From NCBI GenBank assembly GCA_965267605.1, contig OZ254088.1, positions 2,356,001-2,420,000 of the forward strand: a DNA stretch of 64,000 nt. The letters are read 5' to 3'. Position numbers and translations under genes: made by a program. This DNA is from G965267605 sp965267605 (lineage in GTDB: Bacteria; Bacteroidota; Bacteroidia; Flavobacteriales_E; Vicingaceae). The notes beneath the pieces were generated by a model that had not been told where the DNA came from, did not search any database, and saw nothing but the letters and a program-made list of their open reading frames with translations. This document shows, one piece after another, positions 17,331-25,085 of the stretch. Each line of letters starts with the position of its first letter. The stretch's first letter is position 1.

Positions 17331-17353
17331 ATCTTAATTTTAGTACGTTCTAC

Positions 17354-17368
17354 CCCCAATTTTTGGGG
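17354..17368 (-). promoter_or_regulatory. Hairpin at the 5' end of the rpsL transcript
   Basis: CCCCAA and TTGGGG form a perfect 6-bp stem with a three-base loop, only a few bases downstream of the rpsL -7 element. It would fold at or very near the mRNA 5' end. A role in stability or autoregulation is inference. Confidence 0.45.
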
Positions 17369-17371
17369 ATG

Positions 17372-17401
17372 CAAAAATACAAGAATTATTTGTTAATCCA
17401 A
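17372..17401 (-). promoter_or_regulatory. Promoter of the str-S10-spc-alpha block
   Basis: On the minus strand the -7 element TATTTTTG (17372-17379) fits the Bacteroidota consensus TAnnTTTG exactly, and a TTG -33 element (17399-17401) lies 19 bases upstream. It is the only good promoter I see upstream of rpsL and probably drives the ribosomal block. Confidence 0.75.
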
Positions 17402-17481
17402 TACCCTGTGATAGAAATTTGCACCCGCGGAAAGTCCTGCTAAAATTAGGAATCCACGGGAATTCAAGAACCGTGATTTTT

Positions 17482-17489
17482 TACCTTTG
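17482..17489 (+). promoter_or_regulatory. -7 element directly before the uvrD start
   Basis: TACCTTTG matches TAnnTTTG perfectly and ends four bases before the ATG at 17494. In Bacteroidota transcription starts a few bases after this element, so the mRNA would have almost no 5' leader. No clear TTG -33 element is present. Confidence 0.55.
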
Positions 17490-17493
17490 GGCC

Positions 17494-19755
17494 ATGATCC
17501 TAAACGACCTTAATGAAGCCCAAAGAGCAGCCGTTGAAAACACGGAAGGACCGTCAATGGTTATTGCCGGTGCAGGATCAGGTAAAACAAGGGTGCTCAC
17601 CTACCGAATTGCATACCTACTCTTACAGAAAGTAGACCCCTTCTCCATCCTGGCGCTGACCTTTACCAATAAAGCAGCCAAAGAGATGCAGGCACGTATC
17701 GTTAAGCTCGTAGGCTCAGGAGAGGCAAGAAACATATGGATGGGCACCTTCCACTCCATCTTCGCCAGAATACTGAGAATTGAATCTGATAGAATAGGCT
17801 ATCCACCCAATTTCACCATATACGATACTGATGATTCCAAAAGTCTGCTCAAAACCATTATCAAAGAGTATAACCTGGACGATAAGATCTACAAGCCCGG
17901 TGTTGTTCTTCACAGAATCTCTTCCGCTAAATCAAATCTGATATCCGCAGCAGCTTACCTGAACAACGTTGACATACAAGCGGAAGATCGCCAGGCAGGA
18001 CGACCAAAGATCGCAGACATTTATATGGAGTATGAGAAAAGATGCTTCCGTGCCTCTGCAATGGATTTTGATGATCTCCTATATAAGACCAACGTTTTGC
18101 TTCGGGATCACGCGGACATATTACATAAGTACCAGCATCGTTTCAGATATATTCTGGTAGATGAGTATCAGGACACAAACTATTCACAGTACCTTATCGT
18201 AAAGAAACTTGCTGCCATGCACGAAAACATCTGTGTGGTTGGAGATGATGCACAGAGTATCTACGCGTTTAGGGGAGCCAACATTCAGAACATCCTGAAC
18301 TTCAGAAAGGATTATCCCGATGTAAAGACCTTCAAGCTGGAACAGAATTACCGCTCCACAAAGAACATTGTAAATGCTGCCAATAGCATTATAGCTAAGA
18401 ACCAAGATCAGATCAAAAAGGATGTTTGGACACAAAATGACGCAGGTAATCGGGTCAAAGTCCACAAAGCGATCTCGGATAATGAAGAAGGCAGCTTCAT
18501 TGCAGGTACCGTTTTCGAAGTAATGCAACAAAAGCAGGCGCATCCTAAAGATTTCGCTGTCTTGTACAGAACGAACGCGCAATCCAGAGCGATTGAAGAA
18601 GCCCTCCGAAGAAGAAATATCAGTTACAGGATTTACGGTGGACTCTCTTTCTATCAGCGAAAAGAAATCAAGGACATCCTCGCCTACTTCAGATTAGCTA
18701 CCAATCCAGCAGATGAAGAAGCCTTCAAGCGAGTAGTCAATTATCCCGCCAGAGGTATTGGAAAGACATCGTTAGAGCGATTAGTGATTGCATCCAACAA
18801 ACACGACAAACCCATTTGGGAGATCATCGGAAATCTGGATGGCTACCAGGTACCTGTCAATAACTCCATCAAGAAAAAGTTATCAGATTTCAGAACGATG
18901 ATCGAGAGCTTCCATGTTCAACTGGATAAGAAGGACGCTTACGACCTGGGGAGCGACATTGCAAGTGCATCAGGAATACTGAAAGACCTATACACAGATA
19001 AGACTCCGGAAGGGATTAGCCGATACGAGAACATTCAGGAACTTCTTAACGGTTTGAAAGAATTTTCGGAAAACAAGGAAACGGAAGACCAGGTTCGCAC
19101 GCTACCAGAGTTCATGGCAGACGTTGCGCTACTAACAGACGCAGACAATGACGATCCAAAAAACAATGATGTGGTATCGCTGATGACCATTCATGCTGCA
19201 AAAGGCCTTGAGTTCCCTTATGTGTTCGTTACAGGACTGGAGGAGAACCTCTTCCCGAGTCAGATGGCTTTAATGAGCAGGACTGAACTTGAAGAAGAGC
19301 GCAGACTGTTCTATGTGGCACTTACCCGAGCCGAACAACAGGTGTACTTGTCTTATGCCACATCGAGGTATCGCTGGGGTAACCTGATCTATTGTGAACC
19401 CAGCCGGTTTCTTGAAGAACTGGATGAAGCGTTCGTGGAACATGCAGGTGCAGGACTACGATCAAAACCCCGCGGTTCGGCTGCCCGTGAATTTGAAAGC
19501 AAAGGCACACCGGTTAAGACCATCCACAACCTCAAAAAGAAGAAACTGGTTAAAACAACCAACCCTGGCACCAATGCTCCTGGGGAAATTGCACGGGTTG
19601 CAGTTGGCAACCAGGTTAAACATGCGAAATTCGGCATTGGCACAGTGATGGAAGTAGAAGGAGACTTCCCGGAGCAAAAAGCCACCATCCAATTCGATAA
19701 GAACGGAAAGAAGCAGCTTCTGTTAAAATTTGCCAAGCTCGAAATACTGAGCTGA
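17494..19755 (+). CDS. UvrD/PcrA-family superfamily 1 DNA helicase
   Basis: This is a 3'-to-5' DNA helicase acting in nucleotide excision and mismatch repair and in clearing replication obstacles. I chose the ATG at 17494 (753 residues, MILNDLNEAQRAAV), because homologues begin there and a promoter element sits just upstream. Motif I (AGAGSGKT, 25-32), motif II (DEYQDT), motif III (GDDAQSIYAFRGA), motif IV (LEQNYRST) and motif VI (RRLFYVALTRAEQQ) are all intact. The C-terminal 60 residues (VKHAKFGIGTVMEVEGD, KKQLLLKFAKLEIL) form the Tudor-like PcrA tail that binds RNA polymerase in PcrA/UvrD. It is divergent from rpsL. Confidence 0.93.
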   Translation: MILNDLNEAQRAAVENTEGPSMVIAGAGSGKTRVLTYRIAYLLLQKVDPFSILALTFTNKAAKEMQARIVKLVGSGEARNIWMGTFHSIFARILRIESDRIGYPPNFTIYDTDDSKSLLKTIIKEYNLDDKIYKPGVVLHRISSAKSNLISAAAYLNNVDIQAEDRQAGRPKIADIYMEYEKRCFRASAMDFDDLLYKTNVLLRDHADILHKYQHRFRYILVDEYQDTNYSQYLIVKKLAAMHENICVVGDDAQSIYAFRGANIQNILNFRKDYPDVKTFKLEQNYRSTKNIVNAANSIIAKNQDQIKKDVWTQNDAGNRVKVHKAISDNEEGSFIAGTVFEVMQQKQAHPKDFAVLYRTNAQSRAIEEALRRRNISYRIYGGLSFYQRKEIKDILAYFRLATNPADEEAFKRVVNYPARGIGKTSLERLVIASNKHDKPIWEIIGNLDGYQVPVNNSIKKKLSDFRTMIESFHVQLDKKDAYDLGSDIASASGILKDLYTDKTPEGISRYENIQELLNGLKEFSENKETEDQVRTLPEFMADVALLTDADNDDPKNNDVVSLMTIHAAKGLEFPYVFVTGLEENLFPSQMALMSRTELEEERRLFYVALTRAEQQVYLSYATSRYRWGNLIYCEPSRFLEELDEAFVEHAGAGLRSKPRGSAAREFESKGTPVKTIHNLKKKKLVKTTNPGTNAPGEIARVAVGNQVKHAKFGIGTVMEVEGDFPEQKATIQFDKNGKKQLLLKFAKLEILS

Positions 19756-19774
19756 TTCCATCGTATTGAATTAT

Positions 19775-19782
19775 TACATTTG
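19775..19782 (+). promoter_or_regulatory. -7 element directly before the DUF4290 gene
   Basis: TACATTTG fits TAnnTTTG and ends four bases before the ATG at 19787, predicting a leaderless or nearly leaderless mRNA. No TTG at the expected -33 distance is obvious. Confidence 0.5.
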
Positions 19783-19786
19783 ACCT

Positions 19787-20452
19787 ATGAAAGGAGAGAT
19801 ACCGGTATTAGAATCGGAAGCTAAGGACTACAATAGTAGGAGACCACAGATGGTTATTCCCGAATATGGAAGGAATATCCAGAAGATGGTGGAGTTCGCG
19901 TTTTCAGTAACTGATCGCGAAGAAAGAAACCAGGTAGCCAAGGCTATCATTAATGTGATGGGGAACCTAAATCCCCACCTACGTGATGTGCCAGATTTCA
20001 AGCACAAGCTTTGGGATCACTTGTTCATCATATCTAACTACCAATTGGATGCAGACTCTCCGTATCCTAAACCAGAGCCGGAAGTCATCAATGAGAAACC
20101 AGAACGGGTAGACTATCCGCAGAGCAAGATCCGATTCAAACACTATGGAAAAATTGTTCAGTCGTTGATCCAGAAGGCGTGTGAAACGGAAGATGAAAAG
20201 GAGAAGCAGGAGATGACGCATGCCATTGCCAACCTGATGAAGAAATCCTATCTGGTGTGGAACAAAGACTCTGTTGATGACGATGTGATACTCGGAGATC
20301 TATCCAGTATGTCGGATGGAAAGCTGACCATCGCATCAGATTTTGAGCTTGACTCAACACCTGAAATACTATCAAAGAATAAGCCTAAAGGTGGTTTCTC
20401 TCAGGCAAACAAGAAGCGCCACCACGGTAAAAAACGTAAGAACAGAAGATAG
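19787..20452 (+). CDS. DUF4290 family protein
   Basis: A 221-residue soluble protein of the Bacteroidota-specific DUF4290 family. The diagnostic part is residues 22-85, with IPEYGRNIQKMVEFA, DREERNQVAKAIINVMGNLN and HLRDVPDFKHKLWDHLF. A second partial echo of that helix pattern occurs near 115-150 (KIRFKHYGKIVQSLI, then EKQEMTHAIANLMKKS), suggesting an internal duplication. The C-terminus is strongly basic (KKRHHGKKRKNRR) and may bind nucleic acid. Function is unknown. The gene is 9 bases upstream of murA, an arrangement I associate with the phylum. Confidence 0.85.
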   Translation: MKGEIPVLESEAKDYNSRRPQMVIPEYGRNIQKMVEFAFSVTDREERNQVAKAIINVMGNLNPHLRDVPDFKHKLWDHLFIISNYQLDADSPYPKPEPEVINEKPERVDYPQSKIRFKHYGKIVQSLIQKACETEDEKEKQEMTHAIANLMKKSYLVWNKDSVDDDVILGDLSSMSDGKLTIASDFELDSTPEILSKNKPKGGFSQANKKRHHGKKRKNRR

Positions 20453-20461
20453 CACTAGCTA

Positions 20462-21772
20462 ATGGGAACATTTGTCGTTGAAGGCGGTCATCAACTCAAA
20501 GGGGAAGTTCAACCTCAGGGCGCCAAAAACGAAGCACTTCAAATCCTTTGCGCAGTTCTGCTCACGGCAGAGCCAGTTACCATTCACAACATTCCTGACA
20601 TTCGAGATGTCAACAAGTTAATTGACTTGTTGGGCGATCTTGGTGTGAAGGTTCAGAAGGTAGGCAAAGGATCATACCGCTTCGAATCGGATGACGTGAA
20701 CGTTGATTTCTTTAAAAGCCAAACCTTTAAACAGAAGGGAGCAGCGCTGCGAGGATCGGTAATGATCCTTGGTCCAATGTTAGGTAGATTTGGAAGAGCT
20801 GCCATGCCGAAACCTGGTGGTGATAAAATCGGAAGGCGAAGGCTTGACACTCACTTTCTGGGATTCAAGAAGCTTGGTGCAGAATTCACTTATGATGATA
20901 AGGCGAGCTTCTACGAGGTGACAGGCAATCCACTGAAAGGTGCATACATCCTGCTAGATGAAGCTTCAGTAACCGGAACAGCAAACATTGTAATGGCTGC
21001 TGTATTGGCAGAAGGAACCACCACTATCTATAACGCAGCGTGTGAACCTTACTTGCAGCAGCTATGTAAGATGCTGGTAAGCATGGGAGCCAACATTTCG
21101 GGGATCGGTTCAAATCTCCTTACTATTGAAGGAGTTGATGAGCTGAGTGGCTGCGAACACACCATGCTTCCAGACATGATCGAGATCGGTTCTTTTATCG
21201 GTCTTGCAGCCATGACAAGATCAGAAATAACGATCAAGAATGTCTCGTACGATAACCTGGGTGTAATACCCAATGTATTCCGAAGACTTGGCATAAAAAT
21301 TGAGCAACAAGGAGACGATCTCCTGATACCTGCACAAGATGGGTACGAGATCGAATCGTTCATTGACGGATCCATTTTAACCATTGCAGACGCTCCGTGG
21401 CCAGGGCTAACTCCCGACCTATTGAGTGTTATTCTGGTGGTAGCCACCCAAGCAAAAGGTAACGTACTCATACACCAAAAGATGTTTGAGAGCCGTTTAT
21501 TCTTTGTCGATAAATTGATCGATATGGGCGCACAGATCATACTTTGTGATCCCCACCGAGCAGCGGTCAATGGATTGGATTTTAAAACACAATTACGAGG
21601 TATTGAAATGACCTCACCTGATATCAGAGCTGGTGTCTCGCTCCTTATTGCCGCACTATCGGCCAAGGGAAAAAGTACGATACACAACATCGAACAAATT
21701 GATCGGGGTTATCAGGAAATAGACAAACGACTCATTGCGCTTGGTGCACAAATCGAACGGGTGAGTCATTAA
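20462..21772 (+). CDS. murA: UDP-N-acetylglucosamine 1-carboxyvinyltransferase (Asp-type)
   Basis: MurA transfers enolpyruvate from PEP to UDP-GlcNAc, the first committed step of peptidoglycan synthesis. The 436-residue protein keeps the usual motifs: QGAKNEALQI near the N-terminus with the PEP-binding lysine, RGSVMILGPMLGRFG, and the catalytic loop PKPGGDKIGRRRLD. In that loop the residue equivalent to E. coli Cys115 is Asp121 (codon 20822-20824). Cys115 is the fosfomycin target, and Asp at this position is known to preserve activity while blocking the drug. It probably shares a transcript with the DUF4290 gene. Confidence 0.97.
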   Translation: MGTFVVEGGHQLKGEVQPQGAKNEALQILCAVLLTAEPVTIHNIPDIRDVNKLIDLLGDLGVKVQKVGKGSYRFESDDVNVDFFKSQTFKQKGAALRGSVMILGPMLGRFGRAAMPKPGGDKIGRRRLDTHFLGFKKLGAEFTYDDKASFYEVTGNPLKGAYILLDEASVTGTANIVMAAVLAEGTTTIYNAACEPYLQQLCKMLVSMGANISGIGSNLLTIEGVDELSGCEHTMLPDMIEIGSFIGLAAMTRSEITIKNVSYDNLGVIPNVFRRLGIKIEQQGDDLLIPAQDGYEIESFIDGSILTIADAPWPGLTPDLLSVILVVATQAKGNVLIHQKMFESRLFFVDKLIDMGAQIILCDPHRAAVNGLDFKTQLRGIEMTSPDIRAGVSLLIAALSAKGKSTIHNIEQIDRGYQEIDKRLIALGAQIERVSH

Positions 21773-21783
21773 AGACAAGATTT

Positions 21784-22335
21784 ATGAAAACGTTGCAAAG
21801 ATCAGGTTGGGCAGTTATCATTGCGTTGATCCTATGTGGTAGTGCTTACGCACAAAAACCAACCGTTGGCCTGAATATTGGCAACAAGGCGCCTGAGTTA
21901 AGCTTTAAGAACCCGGATGGAAAAACCATGTCGCTTTCCAAGCTTAAGGGCAAGTACGTTCTTATTGATTTCTGGGCTTCGTGGTGCGGTCCATGCCGAA
22001 TGGAGAATCCAAACGTTGTTAGGGTTTACAAGAAATACAAGGACGCTAAGTTTAATGACGGAAAAGGATTTGAGGTATTCTCCGTTTCATTGGATAAAGG
22101 CAAGGCTCAATGGAAAAATGCGATTGCGAAAGATAAACTGGTATGGCCTTACCACATCAGTGATCTGAAAGGATGGAGCTCCGGATTGGCAGCCAAGTAC
22201 AAGATCAACTCTATACCTGCCAGCTTCCTTATTAATCCCAAGGGAATCATCGTTGCGAAAAGTGCCCCGGGGACGATGAAGCTTAGAGGCAAAGATTTAG
22301 ACAGACAGCTTGACAAGTACATCAAGGCACTGTAA
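21784..22335 (+). CDS. Exported TlpA/ResA-like thioredoxin
   Basis: A 183-residue protein with a cleavable signal peptide (about 1-24, ending SAYAQ) and a thioredoxin fold of the TlpA/ResA/AhpC-TSA type. The active site is WASWCGPC with Cys68 and Cys71, and the cis-proline region is NSIPASFLINPKG. It most likely reduces or isomerises disulfides in the periplasm, for example in cytochrome c maturation or for secreted Cys-rich proteins such as those at 27685-30388. The partner is inferred. It is 11 bases after murA and followed by a terminator. Confidence 0.9.
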   Translation: MKTLQRSGWAVIIALILCGSAYAQKPTVGLNIGNKAPELSFKNPDGKTMSLSKLKGKYVLIDFWASWCGPCRMENPNVVRVYKKYKDAKFNDGKGFEVFSVSLDKGKAQWKNAIAKDKLVWPYHISDLKGWSSGLAAKYKINSIPASFLINPKGIIVAKSAPGTMKLRGKDLDRQLDKYIKAL

Positions 22336-22353
22336 TCAAGACAATAACAGTAC

Positions 22354-22381
22354 AAAAAGGCAGGGATTTCCTGCCTTTTTT
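22354..22381 (+). terminator. Intrinsic terminator after the TlpA-like gene
   Basis: AAAAAGGCAGG pairs with CCTGCCTTTTT around a five-base loop, followed by a T-run. It begins about 18 bases after the TlpA-like stop codon and closes the transcript containing murA. Confidence 0.85.
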
Positions 22382-22385
22382 AATT

Positions 22386-22433
22386 TTGGCAGGTTTCAAG
22401 CTGCCAATTTGACTTGAATATGGCTTTGGCAGG
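22386..22433 (+). promoter_or_regulatory. Inverted repeat upstream of grpE-dnaJ
   Basis: TTGGCAG (22386-22392) and CTGCCAA (22401-22407) form a perfect 7-bp inverted repeat with an 8-base spacer. A third copy, TTGGCAGG, occurs at 22426-22433. The grouping, 37 to 84 bases before the grpE start, looks like an operator. It is not the CIRCE element of HrcA. No perfect TAnnTTTG element is present here. Confidence 0.4.
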
Positions 22434-22469
22434 TAAGTTGAGGAACCAAATAGCAGTAAAACAACATTT

Positions 22470-23012
22470 ATGATCAACGAAGAAGAAAAGCCCGTTGAAG
22501 AGCAGGAAGAAACCGTGGAAGAACAGGGTGAAGAGAGCAAGGAGGAGCAGCCAAATGAAGAAACATCTGGCGATGCTGACGCTAAGTTCAATGAGTTGAA
22601 TGAAAAGTACGTTAGGTTGTACTCGGAGTTTGACAACTACAGAAAGCGTACGATCAAAGAACGAAGTGATCTTATCAAAACAGCCACCGAGGACCTTATG
22701 GTTGCCTTACTTCCTGTTTTGGATGATTTTGACCGCGCCCAGCAGAACATGGATGAGAAAGCCGACTTTCAGGCGCTTAAGGATGGTGTGGATTTGATGC
22801 AAGGCAAACTGAAGCAGATATTAACCCAACAAGGGCTTGCGGAAATTGAATCTGCCATAGGAGAGGAAATGGATATAGAAAAGCACGAGGCCGTTACTCG
22901 GATTCCTGCCCCTGACAAAAAACTGAAAGGCAAGATCGTTGATGAGGTTGAGAAAGGATACTTACTAAAGGAAAAGGTCATCCGGTATACTAAAGTTGTT
23001 GTAGGTGAGTAA
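22470..23012 (+). CDS. grpE: Nucleotide exchange factor GrpE
   Basis: GrpE releases ADP from DnaK. The 180-residue protein has an acidic, Glu-rich N-terminus (1-35), the long dimerising helix (KYVRLYSEFDNYRKRTIKER) and the C-terminal beta-wing (EIESAIGEEMDIEKHEAVTR, then KGYLLKEKVIRYTKVVV). It overlaps dnaJ by eight bases, so the two co-chaperones are likely made together. dnaK is not in the window. Confidence 0.96.
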   Translation: MINEEEKPVEEQEETVEEQGEESKEEQPNEETSGDADAKFNELNEKYVRLYSEFDNYRKRTIKERSDLIKTATEDLMVALLPVLDDFDRAQQNMDEKADFQALKDGVDLMQGKLKQILTQQGLAEIESAIGEEMDIEKHEAVTRIPAPDKKLKGKIVDEVEKGYLLKEKVIRYTKVVVGE

Positions 23013-24126
23013 GAAAGATTATTACGAAATACTAGGCGTAAGCAAGGGTGCCTCGGATGAGGAGATCAAGAAGGCTTACCGGAAGATGGCCATGAAGTAT
23101 CACCCTGATCGCAATCCGGGCGATGAGGCAGCCGAAGCCAAATTTAAAGAGGCGGCAGAAGCTTATGATGTCTTAAGCGACTCTCAGAAAAAAGCCAAGT
23201 ACGATCAATTTGGTCATGCTGCCTTTGATGGTGCTGGTGGATTTAGTGGTGGTGGCATGAACATGGAAGATATCTTCTCCCAGTTCGGTGACATCTTTGG
23301 CAGTGCGTTTGGCGGTTTCGGAGGATTCGGAGGCGGTGGAGGTAGCGGTCGCCAAAGAAAATACAAGGGATCAAATCTTCGGATTAAAGTAAAACTTACC
23401 CTCGAGGAGATTGCTTCTGGTACTAGCAAGAAGATCAAGGTAAAGAAGCTGGTCAACGCACCCGGTGTGAAATTCGGAAGTTGTGGTACGTGTGGCGGGT
23501 CAGGTGTGCAAATGCGGGTTTCGAATACGATCCTTGGAAGGATGCAAACCCAGACTACCTGTAGTACGTGTAATGGTACTGGACAGGTGATCACGGATCG
23601 ACCCAGTGGTGCAGATGAACACGGACAAACACGCGAAGATGATCTCATCTCGCTCGATATTCCAGCAGGTGTTGAAGATGGTATGCAGCTATCTGTTGCG
23701 GGTAAAGGAAACGAAGGACCGTACAATGGTGTGAATGGTGATCTGATAGTCGTTATCGAAGAAACACCGCATGAATTCTTCAAGCGGGAAGGCAACAACC
23801 TGATACTGGAGCATTTCATTTCGTTTCCGGAAGCAGCCCTTGGAACCTCAGCGGAGATACCTACCCTTTCCGGAAAAGCAAAGATCAAGATCGATGCCGG
23901 TACGCAAGGCGGCAAGATTCTGCGATTGAAGGGAAAAGGCATTCCAAACCTTGAAGGATATGGAACCGGAGATCTATTGGTGCACCTTAACGTATGGACA
24001 CCAAAGAATCTGAGCCCTGAAGAAAAAGCGTTCTTTGAGAAGGCACTTGAATCCGAAAACTTTGTTCCGAAGCCAGATGGAAAACATAAAGGCTTCTTTG
24101 ACCGCGTTAAAGAAATGTTCTCTTAA
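23005..24126 (+). CDS. dnaJ: Co-chaperone DnaJ lacking zinc site I
   Basis: DnaJ delivers substrates to DnaK and stimulates its ATPase. The gene starts at a GTG (23005) inside the end of grpE and encodes 373 residues. The J domain (1-70) has HPD at 33-35; a Gly/Phe-rich stretch (about 75-115) follows, then the substrate-binding domains and the C-terminal dimer region. A normal type I DnaJ has four CxxCxGxG motifs. Here only two are present: CGTCGGSG (160-167) and CSTCNGTG (186-193), corresponding to motifs 2 and 3, which form zinc site II. Motifs 1 and 4, which together form zinc site I, are both gone (NAPGVKFG and DRPSGADEHG take their places). Confidence 0.95.
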   Translation: MSKKDYYEILGVSKGASDEEIKKAYRKMAMKYHPDRNPGDEAAEAKFKEAAEAYDVLSDSQKKAKYDQFGHAAFDGAGGFSGGGMNMEDIFSQFGDIFGSAFGGFGGFGGGGGSGRQRKYKGSNLRIKVKLTLEEIASGTSKKIKVKKLVNAPGVKFGSCGTCGGSGVQMRVSNTILGRMQTQTTCSTCNGTGQVITDRPSGADEHGQTREDDLISLDIPAGVEDGMQLSVAGKGNEGPYNGVNGDLIVVIEETPHEFFKREGNNLILEHFISFPEAALGTSAEIPTLSGKAKIKIDAGTQGGKILRLKGKGIPNLEGYGTGDLLVHLNVWTPKNLSPEEKAFFEKALESENFVPKPDGKHKGFFDRVKEMFS

Positions 24127-24134
24127 TTAGCGTT

Positions 24135-25085
24135 GTGTCGGTCCTAACGGTTTCCAATATCAGCAAGCAGTATGAAGGCCATCAGGCTTTGAGTAATGTA
24201 TCAATTGCCGTGGAACAAGGATCCATTTTTGGATTGCTCGGCCCTAACGGGGCTGGAAAAACCACGCTGATAAGGATCATTAATCAGATCATCTTTGCGG
24301 ATCAAGGCAATATTCAATTCAGTGGAGAGGCGCTGGCTCCTAAGCACGTGGAGCTAATTGGTTACCTGCCCGAGGAAAGGGGATTGTACAGAAAGATGAA
24401 GGTTGGTGAGCAGGCCATGTACCTGGCCCGATTGAAAGGGATGTCTAAGCAGGATGCAAAGACCGAACTGAAAAAATGGTTTGAGAAGTTTGAAATTTCA
24501 GATTGGTGGGACAAGAAAGTAGAAGAGCTATCCAAGGGTATGGCCCAAAAAGTACAATTCATTGTTACTGTCCTTCACAGACCCAAACTACTGATCCTTG
24601 ATGAACCGTTCAGTGGATTCGACCCCATTAATACCAACCTGATCAAACAGGAGATTGAAGAACTCCGACAGGAAGGAACCACTGTTATCTTTTCTACGCA
24701 TAACATGGGTTCTGTTGAAGAGATTTGTGATCACATTGCGTTGATCAATAACTCTGAAAAACTCCTGGATGGACCTATCAACAAAATCCGTGAGGAATTT
24801 GGCGGCAACATGTATCAGGTCAAGTTCAAGGGCAACCTGATCGCCTTTACCAATGCCCTCTGGACAGGAGCACGCATTGAAGAAAAAGAATCTGTGAACG
24901 AGCACACGCATATAGTAACCGTTGAACTGCTGGATGATTTCACATTGAACAGCTTGCTAGGCAATGTGATGCAGCATGTAGAGATCATGTCAGTAACCGA
25001 ATTGCTTCCATCAATCAACGACATCTTCATTGAGACGGTAAAAAAGTCGAATGAGGTTGAAACGGAGGAGGTAGACCATGGGTAA
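24135..25085 (+). CDS. ABC transporter ATP-binding protein
   Basis: The nucleotide-binding subunit of an ABC-2 type exporter, 316 residues, started by GTG at 24135. It has Walker A (GPNGAGKTT, 36-44), the signature LSKGMAQKV, Walker B (LLILDEPFSGFDP) and the H-loop (STHNMGS). After about residue 225 a C-terminal extension follows, as in NatA-like and drug-export ATPases. It overlaps the permease gene by eight bases. The sequence does not reveal the substrate; sodium or small-molecule export are possibilities for this family. Confidence 0.92.
   Translation: MSVLTVSNISKQYEGHQALSNVSIAVEQGSIFGLLGPNGAGKTTLIRIINQIIFADQGNIQFSGEALAPKHVELIGYLPEERGLYRKMKVGEQAMYLARLKGMSKQDAKTELKKWFEKFEISDWWDKKVEELSKGMAQKVQFIVTVLHRPKLLILDEPFSGFDPINTNLIKQEIEELRQEGTTVIFSTHNMGSVEEICDHIALINNSEKLLDGPINKIREEFGGNMYQVKFKGNLIAFTNALWTGARIEEKESVNEHTHIVTVELLDDFTLNSLLGNVMQHVEIMSVTELLPSINDIFIETVKKSNEVETEEVDHG

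Noticed and set aside
21049..21690. Long open frame (213 codons) antisense to murA
   Set aside because: Fully inside a well-conserved gene on the other strand, with no family features.
22386..22407. CIRCE/HrcA operator upstream of grpE
   Set aside because: The inverted repeat TTGGCAG-N8-CTGCCAA does not match TTAGCACTC-N9-GAGTGCTAA in sequence or spacing.
23214..23942. Long open frame (242 codons) antisense to dnaJ
   Set aside because: It lies wholly within dnaJ, is proline-rich as expected from the reverse of Gly-rich codons, and has no recognisable domain or start signal. It is a shadow frame.
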